Source: a virus
Length of the DNA stretch: 63,053 nucleotides
IMG/VR virus record: IMGVR_UViG_3300044707_000482
Coordinates: 1-63,053 of that record
Reading direction: 5' to 3' (one strand)
Part shown: positions 19,535 to 27,736 of the stretch, in pieces
How positions within the stretch are numbered: the stretch's first letter is position 1
Layout: each line of letters starts with the position of its first letter
Program-made: the position numbers and the translations under genes
The notes under the pieces: model-generated
What the model saw: only the letters and a program-made list of their open reading frames with translations
Told to the model about the DNA's origin: nothing
The model's database searches: none

Positions 19535-20647
19535 ATGTCCGAAGAAGCCGTAGCCGACATTGAGGAAACCTCCGGTGCAGAAGTCGAATCGTCTTCGGCG
19601 TCCGAATCGTCGGTGGACTCCGCTGCGCCTCCCCAGGCGGCTGCTGCTCCGGCGGCTGCGGAAGCACCTCAGAAGCAGGTATGGGACGCCTTCCGCTCTC
19701 TCCCTGACTTCAAGGGGGCGGATGACGTCGCGATTGCTCGCCGCCTGTATGCCTCAATGGAGCGAGAGAAAGCAGCTTCACATGCTCTTGCCCAATACCA
19801 GCAGTACGTTCCCATCGCCCAGCAGTACCTCCAAAACCGGGAACCCTTCGAGCAATTCCAGCAGCACCGAGAAGCCTTCCAGCGATGGCTCGCCTCCCAG
19901 CAGCAGCCCGCCGCAGCAGAGAAGACCACCGCTGCGGAGGCGGTGAAGAAGTGGTGGAGCCCGCCGGAGGTCCGCGAGTCGTACAAGCAGTACCTCATCA
20001 AGGACGAAAACGGCCGCGAGGTGATCTCGCCGGAGGCTCCGCTCGACGCCAAGCACGCCCTGTACGAGTACCAGAAGTACAAGGCCGACTTCGCCCAGAA
20101 GTTCCTCACCAACCCGGAGGACGCGCTCGGGCCGATGGTGCAGGAGATCGCCCAGCGGCAGGCGCAGGAGATCGTCCAGGCCCAGATGGAGCAGGCCCAG
20201 CAGCAGCAGTACGTCTCTGGCCTGGAGACCGAGAACCGGGACTGGCTGTACGACGAGCAGGGCCAGCCGACCGAAGAGGGCGTAGCAGCCCAGCGGTACA
20301 TCGAGGAGGCGTCCGCGCTGGGCATCGGTTCACCGCAGGCTCGGTGGGACTACGCCACGAAAATGATCGAGCGTGATTTGCTGGAAAAGTTGCGCACGCA
20401 GCAGGGCGATCAGCAGCGCAGAAGTGCGTTTGAGGCTGGATTGCCGCAGGTTTCGCAGGCGCCGCCGCAGCAAATGCCTGCTGCCGATGTGCCAACTCAA
20501 GCGCAAAAGGACATAGAGTTTCTTAGAAGGGAAGCGTCCCGTAACCCGAGTCGGGCTGCGGGGTCAAGCGACCCGAGAACTCCGCAAGCCCCACTGACTT
20601 TTGAGCAGCGTCTGGCGAAGCAACTCGCCAGGGACGGCCTCAACTAG
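19535..20647 (+). CDS. Putative scaffolding protein
   Basis: 370 residues, directly upstream of the capsid gene. It opens with an acidic Ser/Ala/Glu-rich stretch, has a long Gln/Glu/Ala-rich helical middle (AQRQAQEIVQAQMEQAQQQQ) likely to form a coiled coil, and ends in a basic tail (FEQRLAKQLARDGLN). This order (acidic start, coiled coil, basic C-terminus) is typical of podovirus scaffolds that bind the capsid shell through their C-terminus. Assignment rests on position and composition, not on sequence homology. Confidence 0.75.
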   Translation: MSEEAVADIEETSGAEVESSSASESSVDSAAPPQAAAAPAAAEAPQKQVWDAFRSLPDFKGADDVAIARRLYASMEREKAASHALAQYQQYVPIAQQYLQNREPFEQFQQHREAFQRWLASQQQPAAAEKTTAAEAVKKWWSPPEVRESYKQYLIKDENGREVISPEAPLDAKHALYEYQKYKADFAQKFLTNPEDALGPMVQEIAQRQAQEIVQAQMEQAQQQQYVSGLETENRDWLYDEQGQPTEEGVAAQRYIEEASALGIGSPQARWDYATKMIERDLLEKLRTQQGDQQRRSAFEAGLPQVSQAPPQQMPAADVPTQAQKDIEFLRREASRNPSRAAGSSDPRTPQAPLTFEQRLAKQLARDGLN

Positions 20648-20659
20648 GAAAGGTAGCAC

Positions 20660-21778
20660 ATGGCGTCGAGCGTAGACTGGGCCCGTTCAATCGGAACGAC
20701 CTTGACCCTGCACCTCAAGGAAGAGGAGCAGACGACGTTCCGCAAGTTCAAGGTCTTCGCGGCGCTCCAGGCGAACGGCAACGTCGCCATGAATCAGGGA
20801 GGTCGCGGCTTCGACTGGCAGGTGCGCTACAGGAACGTCCCCGTTTCGGCGTACACGGGCGAGTCGCCTCGAGTCTTCTCTCGCCACGCGCTCTGGCAGA
20901 GAGCGAACCTCCCGTATCGCGGGTATTCCGTGACGGATCAGATCAGCAAGCGGGAGATGCTGGAGAACAGGGGTCAGGCCCAACTCATCGACGTCGCGGG
21001 CAAGATGGCGAACCGGCTGCGTGAGTCGATGGAGGAACACCTCGCCAAGGAGGTGTTTATCGACGGCACGGCCGCCGGTAACGAGAACCGGTGGCACGGC
21101 CTTGAGAGCATGTTCTCCGTCAACGGCACGGTGAACATCGCGACTGGTGCCCAGCGGACGGCCAACGCCGCCGACATCTTCGGGTTCCCGAACGACGAGT
21201 ACGCGGGCCTCAAGACTGGCCTGGGCCAGTACGCTGGCTCGCAGCTTGCCACCGGTTCGTGGCCCCGAGTTGCCGCCGACCCCGAGTACGACTTTTGGTC
21301 GCCCCTGGTGTGCAACTACACCAGCACGGCCTTCGGCGGTGCGACGGCGACCTGGAAGGATCAGTGCATCGAGGCGATCCGCGAGTCGGTCCATCACGCC
21401 AAGCGGAACGACACCCGCGAGAACCAGATCGACATGATCCTTCTCGACCGGACCCTCTACATCCAGTTCCTCAACCGGCTCGACAGCCGCGAGCGGGCGA
21501 TCGTGTCGAAGACGAACGGCCTCAAGTCGTACGGCTTCGGGGATGTGGTCGAAATCGACGGCATCGAAACCGCGAGCGACTACGCCGTTCCGTCGGGGGT
21601 TGGTTACGCCCTCTCCATCGGCAACATGGAGATGAAGGTGATGACCGGCCAGCTCCTCGAGGCTGAGGGACCGTACTACAACGAGGAGCTCTCTTCGTAT
21701 CGCTACGCCGTGTCCGTCTTGGCGAACATCAAGATGAAGTCGCCCAGGAATTTCGTGAAGTTCGCCGCCCTCGCCTGA
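20660..21778 (+). CDS. Major capsid protein (HK97-fold type)
   Basis: 372 residues. Features of phage major capsid proteins: a charged helical start (LTLHLKEEEQTTFRKFKVFA), an extended beta part (FDWQVRYRNVPVSAY), the long helix with EEHLAKEVFIDGTAAGNENR, a P-domain-like stretch ENQIDMILLDRTLYIQFLNR, and a closing NIKMKSPRNFVKFAALA. It comes right after the putative scaffold and before a decoration-type protein. The ribosome-binding site is AGGAAAGGTAG. Confidence 0.9.
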   Translation: MASSVDWARSIGTTLTLHLKEEEQTTFRKFKVFAALQANGNVAMNQGGRGFDWQVRYRNVPVSAYTGESPRVFSRHALWQRANLPYRGYSVTDQISKREMLENRGQAQLIDVAGKMANRLRESMEEHLAKEVFIDGTAAGNENRWHGLESMFSVNGTVNIATGAQRTANAADIFGFPNDEYAGLKTGLGQYAGSQLATGSWPRVAADPEYDFWSPLVCNYTSTAFGGATATWKDQCIEAIRESVHHAKRNDTRENQIDMILLDRTLYIQFLNRLDSRERAIVSKTNGLKSYGFGDVVEIDGIETASDYAVPSGVGYALSIGNMEMKVMTGQLLEAEGPYYNEELSSYRYAVSVLANIKMKSPRNFVKFAALA

Positions 21779-21808
21779 CCAAGAGCCTAAGAAGGAGTTC
21801 CCTAGCAG

Positions 21809-22345
21809 ATGAGTACGCTGACTGCTGATCCCGGATTCAGTCGCGGCCAGACGCTCGGCGTCACCGTGACGATGTACGAGGCCGAGAACGGTGACGGCTC
21901 GACCGTCATCGGCACCCGCAAGGTGTTCCGCGACGAGAACCCGACCACCGGTGCCCTTAACAGCAACCGGACCGTCGAGTGCATCGCCGTGAAGAACACC
22001 AGCGGCAGTGCCCTGCTTCCTGGTGCGGTCGCCAAGTTCAAGGATGCGGCGATCCTCTCGGAGGTGGACGGTCTGGCCACCACCTCGACTGCCCTCATGG
22101 GCGTCGTGGACGAGTACCTCCCGGCGGCGGGCGTGCCCAACAACGAGGTGTTCTGGCTCGTCGTGCGCGGCCCCTCGACGGTGACCAAGACGGCGACCAG
22201 CGTGGCGGCTGGTGCCTCCTACGGCCTGTCCGCTACGTCTGGTTCGGCTGCGGCTCAGTCCACCAACCCGCTGCTCGGCTACGCCATCGCTACGAGTGCC
22301 ACGGCCTCCGGGCGGATTCTGGTTCGCACGGCCGCTGGCTTCTGA
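21809..22345 (+). CDS. Putative capsid decoration protein
   Basis: 178 residues, beta-rich, with many Thr, Ser, Ala and Gly: TIGT-like strands in the first half and the C-terminal run AATSVAAGASYGLSATSG-like (residues about 130-160). It resembles small decoration or head-stabilising proteins that follow capsid genes. It is followed by a strong terminator, which fits a highly expressed structural pair. Confidence 0.7.
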   Translation: MSTLTADPGFSRGQTLGVTVTMYEAENGDGSTVIGTRKVFRDENPTTGALNSNRTVECIAVKNTSGSALLPGAVAKFKDAAILSEVDGLATTSTALMGVVDEYLPAAGVPNNEVFWLVVRGPSTVTKTATSVAAGASYGLSATSGSAAAQSTNPLLGYAIATSATASGRILVRTAAGF

Positions 22346-22370
22346 TTCGAGTCATCAACGTCGCGATGTT

Positions 22371-22405
22371 GGCCGCAGGAGGGACCGTTCCCCCCTGCGG
22401 CCTTT
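22371..22405 (+). terminator. Intrinsic terminator after decoration gene
   Basis: GGCCGCAGG pairs with CCTGCGGCC around a 14-nt loop whose GGG/CCC can extend the helix, followed by TTTCG. It closes the scaffold-capsid-decoration transcript before the next gene at 22426. Confidence 0.8.
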
Positions 22406-22425
22406 CGCGTAAAGGGGTGTGACGA

Positions 22426-24387
22426 ATGGCTGGCTGGTGGGATTCGGTGGCAAAGAAGCTGACCAAGTCTGCGGGCAAGACGCCGCTGGCTGGTTCGCCC
22501 CCTCCGGCCCAAACGCCCGGCCCGGCGGCGTTCCATCCCAATCTGCTGCCGACCTCGAAGGTGATCCATTCGTCTGGCGGCAAGGCGGTATTCACGAACG
22601 ACGGCCTTGAGTACCACGACATCCCAAATCTTCAGTACCCGAAGGTTCTGTCCTATGGCGACCACACGAAGGCCGTGAATGAGCTCGTCGCAAGTGGCAT
22701 CGTCAAGTACGACCCCACTACGCAGCAGTATTGGCACGGCGGCACGCTGGTTGGGGCAGGAAACGTCGGGCCCTGGGCCCCAACGACCCATGGCCTCGTC
22801 TCGCTGGTGAGCGAGCACGGCGCTGGCGTGCCGACTGGGCCTACAGCGTTAGGGGTCGTGCCGATGCCCAAAACGGCTACGTCGGATGACGGCCAGTTTG
22901 TCCTTGGGCCCCTCGATGACACTGACATCACCATGCCAGGGGCAGCGGACGACCCTTGGGCTGTCGCGGCATCCGCGCCACAGCCGCGCCTGGAGGACTT
23001 TGCCGTATCGCAAGCCGATGCAGCAGCCAGGGCCGCCCGCAAGCCAGGGGAGAACATTCGGGAGTACGTGGCCCGCCTGCGGGAAATGGCAGCTAGCGCC
23101 GATGAGTCCGCATGGTGGGTTGGCCCCGCCGATCGAGAGGCTGTGGCGAATGCCGTGAACGCACTGGAAGGCCAGATGGTCCGCGATCTTGACGATGGGC
23201 TTGTTGGCCCAGCGCCCGATGGGCCGGACATTGCAGCACAGCGAGCCCGCTGGGACGCCATGCGGCAGGATTACTTCGACGGCGCCGACTATCAAGGTCA
23301 CGACAATGCCGTCAACGCGCTGGTAGAGAGGGGCATCCTTCGCAGGGAAGACGAGGCCGTCCTGGGCCCGAATGGAGAGGTGTTTGAAGACGGGCAGGGA
23401 ATGTACAGGCAGGACGAGCTTGGCGACCTTATCGCGAAGCATCTTGGCGACGAGTTTCTTGGTGACGTTGCTGGCCGACGAACGGCCGCCACACAGGACT
23501 ACCTCAACTACCTGTCCGCAAATGGCGTAGACCAGCGCACGATTGATGACATCGCCTCCGGCGCCCTGCCAATGGACCCCGCATCTCGGGCTTCCCGGGC
23601 AGAGCAGATGGGCCTGGACTACACCTGGACGCTGAACAGGCAGGCATATCCGCTCCAGACGGAGTTCAAGGGATTCACGGGGGCCGCACTATCGCAGCCG
23701 GAAAAGCGGCGGCACGGTCGCGGCGTGACGCAGAAGATTGACCTCACGCCCAGCAAGGAAGGGCTCGTCTACACGGCGTTAACGCCGGGCGGCGCCAATG
23801 CGGGCGTGCAGATGCCGCGCAATCAAGTGACCAACTATCCGCTGTGGGGGCCAAATCGTGGCATTGCGGGGATTGATGAAATGCCCCAAGCCACGCAGGA
23901 CTCTTTCGAGCAGGCGGCTAAAGCTGCTCGAGGCTACAAAGGCGCAGGACTTCCTTCGCAGCTTCCGCAGCCTGTTGGCGGCGCGGGTGCCACGCCACAG
24001 CAGACGCGCCGACTGTCGATCAACAAGGTGAGAGACACGAAAGAAGCCGCGAGCCTCAGCAGCAAGCACCAGTGGAGCAAGGACGCGGACAGGATTCCGC
24101 ATTTCCCGGAGGCCGAGAATCGCAAGCTCTACACCGAGCCACTAATGGGCGCCGGAGGGCCTGGGCAGCGAGTCCTGGGAACGCTTGTTACTGACGAGAC
24201 GCCGCTCGCTGTCGCCTTCACGCCAGCAGGTGCCCGTCAAATGCGGCGGGCCGACCTCGCCGCCCTTGATCCGCGATTCAAGCGTTACCGCAACCTGCTG
24301 CAAGGACTGGCGCCGCCCATCGCCGTTGGCTCTGGGGCCCTAGCGGTCGGAGCAGCAGGCAGCAGCCCCAGAACGGAGATGAGATGA
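22426..24387 (+). CDS. MAGWWDSVAKKL-type virion-associated protein, 653 aa
   Basis: The first 25 residues (MAGWWDSVAKKLTKSAGKTP) are shared with the protein at 24652. The rest is Pro/Gly/Asp-rich with several charged, helical segments, and a hydrophobic tail (IAVGSGALAVGAAGS) near the end. A second candidate domain is VQTEFKGFTGAALSQP-like around residue 410. It could be an internal head or ejection protein; the shared amphipathic N-terminus may be a packaging or membrane signal. The function is not known. Confidence 0.65.
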   Translation: MAGWWDSVAKKLTKSAGKTPLAGSPPPAQTPGPAAFHPNLLPTSKVIHSSGGKAVFTNDGLEYHDIPNLQYPKVLSYGDHTKAVNELVASGIVKYDPTTQQYWHGGTLVGAGNVGPWAPTTHGLVSLVSEHGAGVPTGPTALGVVPMPKTATSDDGQFVLGPLDDTDITMPGAADDPWAVAASAPQPRLEDFAVSQADAAARAARKPGENIREYVARLREMAASADESAWWVGPADREAVANAVNALEGQMVRDLDDGLVGPAPDGPDIAAQRARWDAMRQDYFDGADYQGHDNAVNALVERGILRREDEAVLGPNGEVFEDGQGMYRQDELGDLIAKHLGDEFLGDVAGRRTAATQDYLNYLSANGVDQRTIDDIASGALPMDPASRASRAEQMGLDYTWTLNRQAYPLQTEFKGFTGAALSQPEKRRHGRGVTQKIDLTPSKEGLVYTALTPGGANAGVQMPRNQVTNYPLWGPNRGIAGIDEMPQATQDSFEQAAKAARGYKGAGLPSQLPQPVGGAGATPQQTRRLSINKVRDTKEAASLSSKHQWSKDADRIPHFPEAENRKLYTEPLMGAGGPGQRVLGTLVTDETPLAVAFTPAGARQMRRADLAALDPRFKRYRNLLQGLAPPIAVGSGALAVGAAGSSPRTEMR

Positions 24388-24650
24388 GCGACCGCATCCG
24401 CAAGCTCCGCTCTGAGGTATGGGCCCGCAAGGAGGGCCAAGACCCCGAAGGCGGCCTCAATGCCAGGGGCCGGGCGGCCTACAACCGGGCTCACGGTGCC
24501 AGCCTCAAGCCTCCGCAGCCGGAGGGCGGGTCACGCCGAGACTCCTTCTGCGCCCGAATGAAGGGCATGAAGGCGAAGCTGACCAGCAAGAAGACGGCGA
24601 ACGACCCAGACAGTCGTATCAACAAATCCCTTCGTGCATGGAAGTGCTGA
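24384..24650 (+). CDS. DUF6321-like phage protein, 88 aa
   Basis: It contains GGLNARGRAAYNRAHGASLK followed by PPQPEGGSRRDSFCARMKGM, a signature of a small basic phage protein family that I associate with DUF6321. The ATG overlaps the stop of the previous gene. Its role is unknown; it is often found near structural genes. Confidence 0.7.
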   Translation: MSDRIRKLRSEVWARKEGQDPEGGLNARGRAAYNRAHGASLKPPQPEGGSRRDSFCARMKGMKAKLTSKKTANDPDSRINKSLRAWKC

Positions 24651-24651
24651 C

Positions 24652-25209
24652 ATGGCTGGCTGGTGGGACTCTGTCGCAAAAAAACTTGCAGAGCCAGCGG
24701 CGAAGGCTCCGCTGGCCGGTCCTCCACCGCTGCCTGCCGCTGCCCCTCGCCGCCACCCCATGGCCGACGCCTGGGATCGCCGGGTGCATGACTTTGCCAA
24801 GCGTTCCGGCGCACTGCCGCCGCCAGATCCGGGTGCCGTGCGACTGTACCGGGCAGGCGCGATCCCTGCGGACTCTGTGCCGCGATCGGCTGGCGACGTC
24901 ATCACGGGGCCGTTCGGCCAGCAGATGACCAGGGCCGAGTTCGACGCACTTAAGGGCGAGGGCCACAGCAATCCGCTTGGGGCGGAGGGGCGATGGTTCA
25001 CGGACGCCGCCACCGAACTGGACTTCTACCTCAGAGAGAACGACCTGGACCCCGCCTACTACGTCGATGTCCCGTCCGGGCAGGCCATGCAATATCGAGT
25101 GGACAAGACGCCGTTTACAAAGAACAGCCGCAACCACGAACGCGAGTTTGTCCTGCCGCCGGAGCAGGCCAACCAAGCCGTGCGACTGCTGGACGGACTC
25201 GCTAAATGA
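24652..25209 (+). CDS. Second MAGWWDSVAKKL protein, possible ADP-ribosyltransferase-like fold
   Basis: I chose ATG 24652; the first residues repeat the start of the 653-aa protein (MAGWWDSVAKKLAEPAAKAP). The downstream part reads VRLYRAGAIP, then GRWFTDAATELDFYL and YYVDVPSGQAMQYRV. This order (Y-R-A/G, G-R-W-F-T, then a YYVDVP strand) resembles small mono-ADP-ribosyltransferase-like proteins. I cannot confirm the catalytic Glu. If right, the enzyme may be injected with the DNA to modify host proteins. Confidence 0.5.
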   Translation: MAGWWDSVAKKLAEPAAKAPLAGPPPLPAAAPRRHPMADAWDRRVHDFAKRSGALPPPDPGAVRLYRAGAIPADSVPRSAGDVITGPFGQQMTRAEFDALKGEGHSNPLGAEGRWFTDAATELDFYLRENDLDPAYYVDVPSGQAMQYRVDKTPFTKNSRNHEREFVLPPEQANQAVRLLDGLAK

Positions 25210-25877
25210 GCGAAAAAACCTGCACCGACTGCGGCGGCATCTTCCCGCACACGACCGACCACTTCCGCAAGAAGCAGGACGGCACGTGGGATGCCCGGTG
25301 CTTGATGTGCCGTGCCCGTGCCAACAAGGGAAAGAAGCTGAAGCGTTCCAAGCAGGACATGGCCCGCATCGAGTCGGGGGCTCTCAATGCCTTCACGAAG
25401 GCGGCTGCTCGGGGCGGCGCAAACATCCCGCACTCGAGCGAGTTGCTGGAGACGCTGATGGAGTACTTCGGCGGCACCAGTGGGTTCGCCGCCATGATGG
25501 TCAAGCAGTACTTCGATTCCCCGCCCGGCGGGTCGCACCGCACGAAGTTGATAGAAGGAATAACCAGACTAGTCACGAAGAACACAGAAATGGGCGGCGC
25601 CAAGAAGCCGCTGACGCAGTGGAGCGACGAGGAACTTGAGCAGGAACTCGACCAGCGGCTCCGCACGATTGCCGTAAGCATTGAAGGGAGATTCATCCAT
25701 GGCCCGCCGGAAACCCCAGCAGATTTCGCCCTTGCCGTCAGTCAAGCGATTGGGCACGTTCCAGCAGAACGAACTGCGGGAGATGCAGGCGGAACTGTCG
25801 AGCCGCCGCATCGAGTCCCTGAAGCTGTACCGGCCGACGGATCAGCAGGAGGAAGTCCACAAGTGTCGGGCCAGTGA
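25206..25877 (+). CDS. Zinc-ribbon protein, candidate small terminase subunit
   Basis: 223 residues. N-terminal zinc motif: CTDCGG at about residues 5-10 and CLMCRA at about 32-37. A helical middle carries LLETLMEYFGGTSGFAAMMV. It sits directly ahead of the large terminase, as small subunits do. The last 60 residues overlap the terminase start by 179 bases and look like frame-shadow sequence. The true protein might end earlier if there is a sequencing error, or the overlap is real. Confidence 0.55.
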   Translation: MSEKTCTDCGGIFPHTTDHFRKKQDGTWDARCLMCRARANKGKKLKRSKQDMARIESGALNAFTKAAARGGANIPHSSELLETLMEYFGGTSGFAAMMVKQYFDSPPGGSHRTKLIEGITRLVTKNTEMGGAKKPLTQWSDEELEQELDQRLRTIAVSIEGRFIHGPPETPADFALAVSQAIGHVPAERTAGDAGGTVEPPHRVPEAVPADGSAGGSPQVSGQ

Positions 25878-27399
25878 AGTCCTAGTGCTGGGGGGCAATC
25901 GCTCGGGCAAGTCGCTCTGCACGTTCGTGGAGGACGCTCGGGCGGTGTGCGGCCAGGATCCGCACGGCAAGTACCCGGAGAAGGACGGGATCCTTGTCAT
26001 CGTTGGCAAGGACTGGAAGCACATCGGGCTGGTGGTCTACCCGATTCTTTTCATGGCTGGTGCGTTCAAGATCATCAAGGACGAGGCGACCGGCCAGTGG
26101 CGGGCCTTCAACCCCACGACGGATGCGGCCCGAGCCAAGGAGGCCAAGCCTGCCCCGCCGCTCATTCCCCCGCGACTGGTCGCGAAGAAGTCGTGGATCC
26201 TCAAGTCCGCTCGCTACATCCAGTCCTGTACGCTGGTCAACGGCTGGCAGATTTACTTCTTCTCGTCAGAGGGTGAGCCGCCGCAGGGCTTCCAGGCCAA
26301 CAGGGTCCACATCGACGAGGACGTCAACAACGGCGATGCGTGGGTGCCCGAGATGCAGGCCCGCCTCTCCGACCGCAAGGGTGTATTCACGTGGTCGGCC
26401 ATGCCGCACTCGCGGAATGACAGCCTCCAGTCGCTGGCCGAGCGAGCCGACATGCTGGCCGAAAAGGGCCAGGAGAACCCCGACATCGTCAAGTTCCAGT
26501 TGCGATTTTTGGACAACCCGCACATCGACAGCGAGGAGAAGCGGAAGCGAATCGAAGGCTGGGCGGCCTTGGGCGAAGACGTCCTTCGCATGCGCAGCGA
26601 AGGCGAGTTCATCACCGACTCGATCCTCTGCTACCCGACGTTTGCCACGCACGTGCATGGCTACGACCGGACGTCGCTCGAGAACAACGTCGTGCCGTCC
26701 GACTGGTGCCGATACGTGGCCATCGACCCTGGCCATGCCGTGACGTCAGTCCTGTTTGCCGCCGTGCCGCCTGATGAGTCGATGCTGCTGGTCTACGACC
26801 AGCTCTACATCCGCAACTGCAACGCCATCATCTTTGGCGAAAAGATGCAGGAGAAGTGTCGGGGGCAGTCGTTCCAGGCGTTCATCATCGACATGCACGG
26901 CGGTCGGCTGCGGGAAATCGGCTCGGGCCGCCTGCCGGTGGAGCTGTACACCGAAGAACTCAAGAAGCGGGAGGTGGCCAGCATCACGACCGGCCACAGT
27001 TTTCTTGCTGGCTGTGATGACATTCCGGCCCGCATGGCGGCCGTCCAGAACTACCTCCACATCCGGCCGGAGGGCACCCCGACGCTGCGAATCCTGCGGG
27101 GGGCGGTGCCCGATTTGGAGCGGGAAATCAAGCGGTACAAGAAGAAAACCCAGCTAGTTGGCGGCACCTACATCGTGACGGACCAGCCCAACACCAGGGG
27201 GGAAGTCCACGCCTGCCAGTGCCTGGAGTACCTCTGTGCGTATCGACCTCGCTACCACAAGCCTAAGTTGGAGACCGGACCAGAGCCCTGGTTCGTGGAC
27301 TGGGCGCGGAAGCTGCAAAAGAAGCGAGCCGCCGAGTCCGAAGACTACATCTTTCTAGGCCCGCAATCAGGAGCACGGTATGGAAGTCGCGTCGTTTAG
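25699..27399 (+). CDS. terL: Terminase large subunit
   Basis: 566 residues. ATPase: Walker A GGNRSGKS at 65-72 and Walker B VHIDE at 203-207. Nuclease: catalytic Asp in YVAIDPGH (Asp343) and in FIIDMHGG (Asp398). It cuts concatemers and drives DNA into the prohead through the portal encoded next. The start at ATG 25699 follows GAAGGGAGATTCATCC; the longer TTG start gives only six extra residues. It overlaps the upstream gene by 179 bases. Confidence 0.95.
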   Translation: MARRKPQQISPLPSVKRLGTFQQNELREMQAELSSRRIESLKLYRPTDQQEEVHKCRASEVLVLGGNRSGKSLCTFVEDARAVCGQDPHGKYPEKDGILVIVGKDWKHIGLVVYPILFMAGAFKIIKDEATGQWRAFNPTTDAARAKEAKPAPPLIPPRLVAKKSWILKSARYIQSCTLVNGWQIYFFSSEGEPPQGFQANRVHIDEDVNNGDAWVPEMQARLSDRKGVFTWSAMPHSRNDSLQSLAERADMLAEKGQENPDIVKFQLRFLDNPHIDSEEKRKRIEGWAALGEDVLRMRSEGEFITDSILCYPTFATHVHGYDRTSLENNVVPSDWCRYVAIDPGHAVTSVLFAAVPPDESMLLVYDQLYIRNCNAIIFGEKMQEKCRGQSFQAFIIDMHGGRLREIGSGRLPVELYTEELKKREVASITTGHSFLAGCDDIPARMAAVQNYLHIRPEGTPTLRILRGAVPDLEREIKRYKKKTQLVGGTYIVTDQPNTRGEVHACQCLEYLCAYRPRYHKPKLETGPEPWFVDWARKLQKKRAAESEDYIFLGPQSGARYGSRVV

Positions 27400-27736
27400 C
27401 CCGCCGCCGGTGAGCATCGGAGATTGCGTCTACTGGTATCACGATCCGCTCACATGCGCCGAGCCGACGCTGGGCTGGGTGGTGCAGCGTCCCGGCGCTC
27501 ACACCGTCAGCATCCTGACGTTCAGCCCGTTCTCTGGCTTCCAGGAGAAGCCCTCCGTTCGTCACCGGGAGGATCCCGGCCTGCAAGAGAACTCCGAGTG
27601 GCGGCAGTGGGGCTGCTGGGAGTACACGCCGCAGACGACCCAACTCAAGAAACTTGACAGCCTCACGGCCAAGGTGGCTGGTCTGACCGAGCAGGTGGCA
27701 CTCGCCAGGAAGCAGAATGGAACCCAAAACCGGTGA
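27380..27736 (+). CDS. Hypothetical protein with coiled-coil end, 118 aa
   Basis: It overlaps the end of the terminase by 20 bases and the start of the portal by 20 bases. The N-terminal part contains DCVYWYHDPLT and aromatic residues; the last 30 residues (LKKLDSLTAKVAGLTEQVAL) form a probable coiled coil. It could be a packaging co-factor. The family is unknown. Confidence 0.7.
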   Translation: MEVASFSPPPVSIGDCVYWYHDPLTCAEPTLGWVVQRPGAHTVSILTFSPFSGFQEKPSVRHREDPGLQENSEWRQWGCWEYTPQTTQLKKLDSLTAKVAGLTEQVALARKQNGTQNR

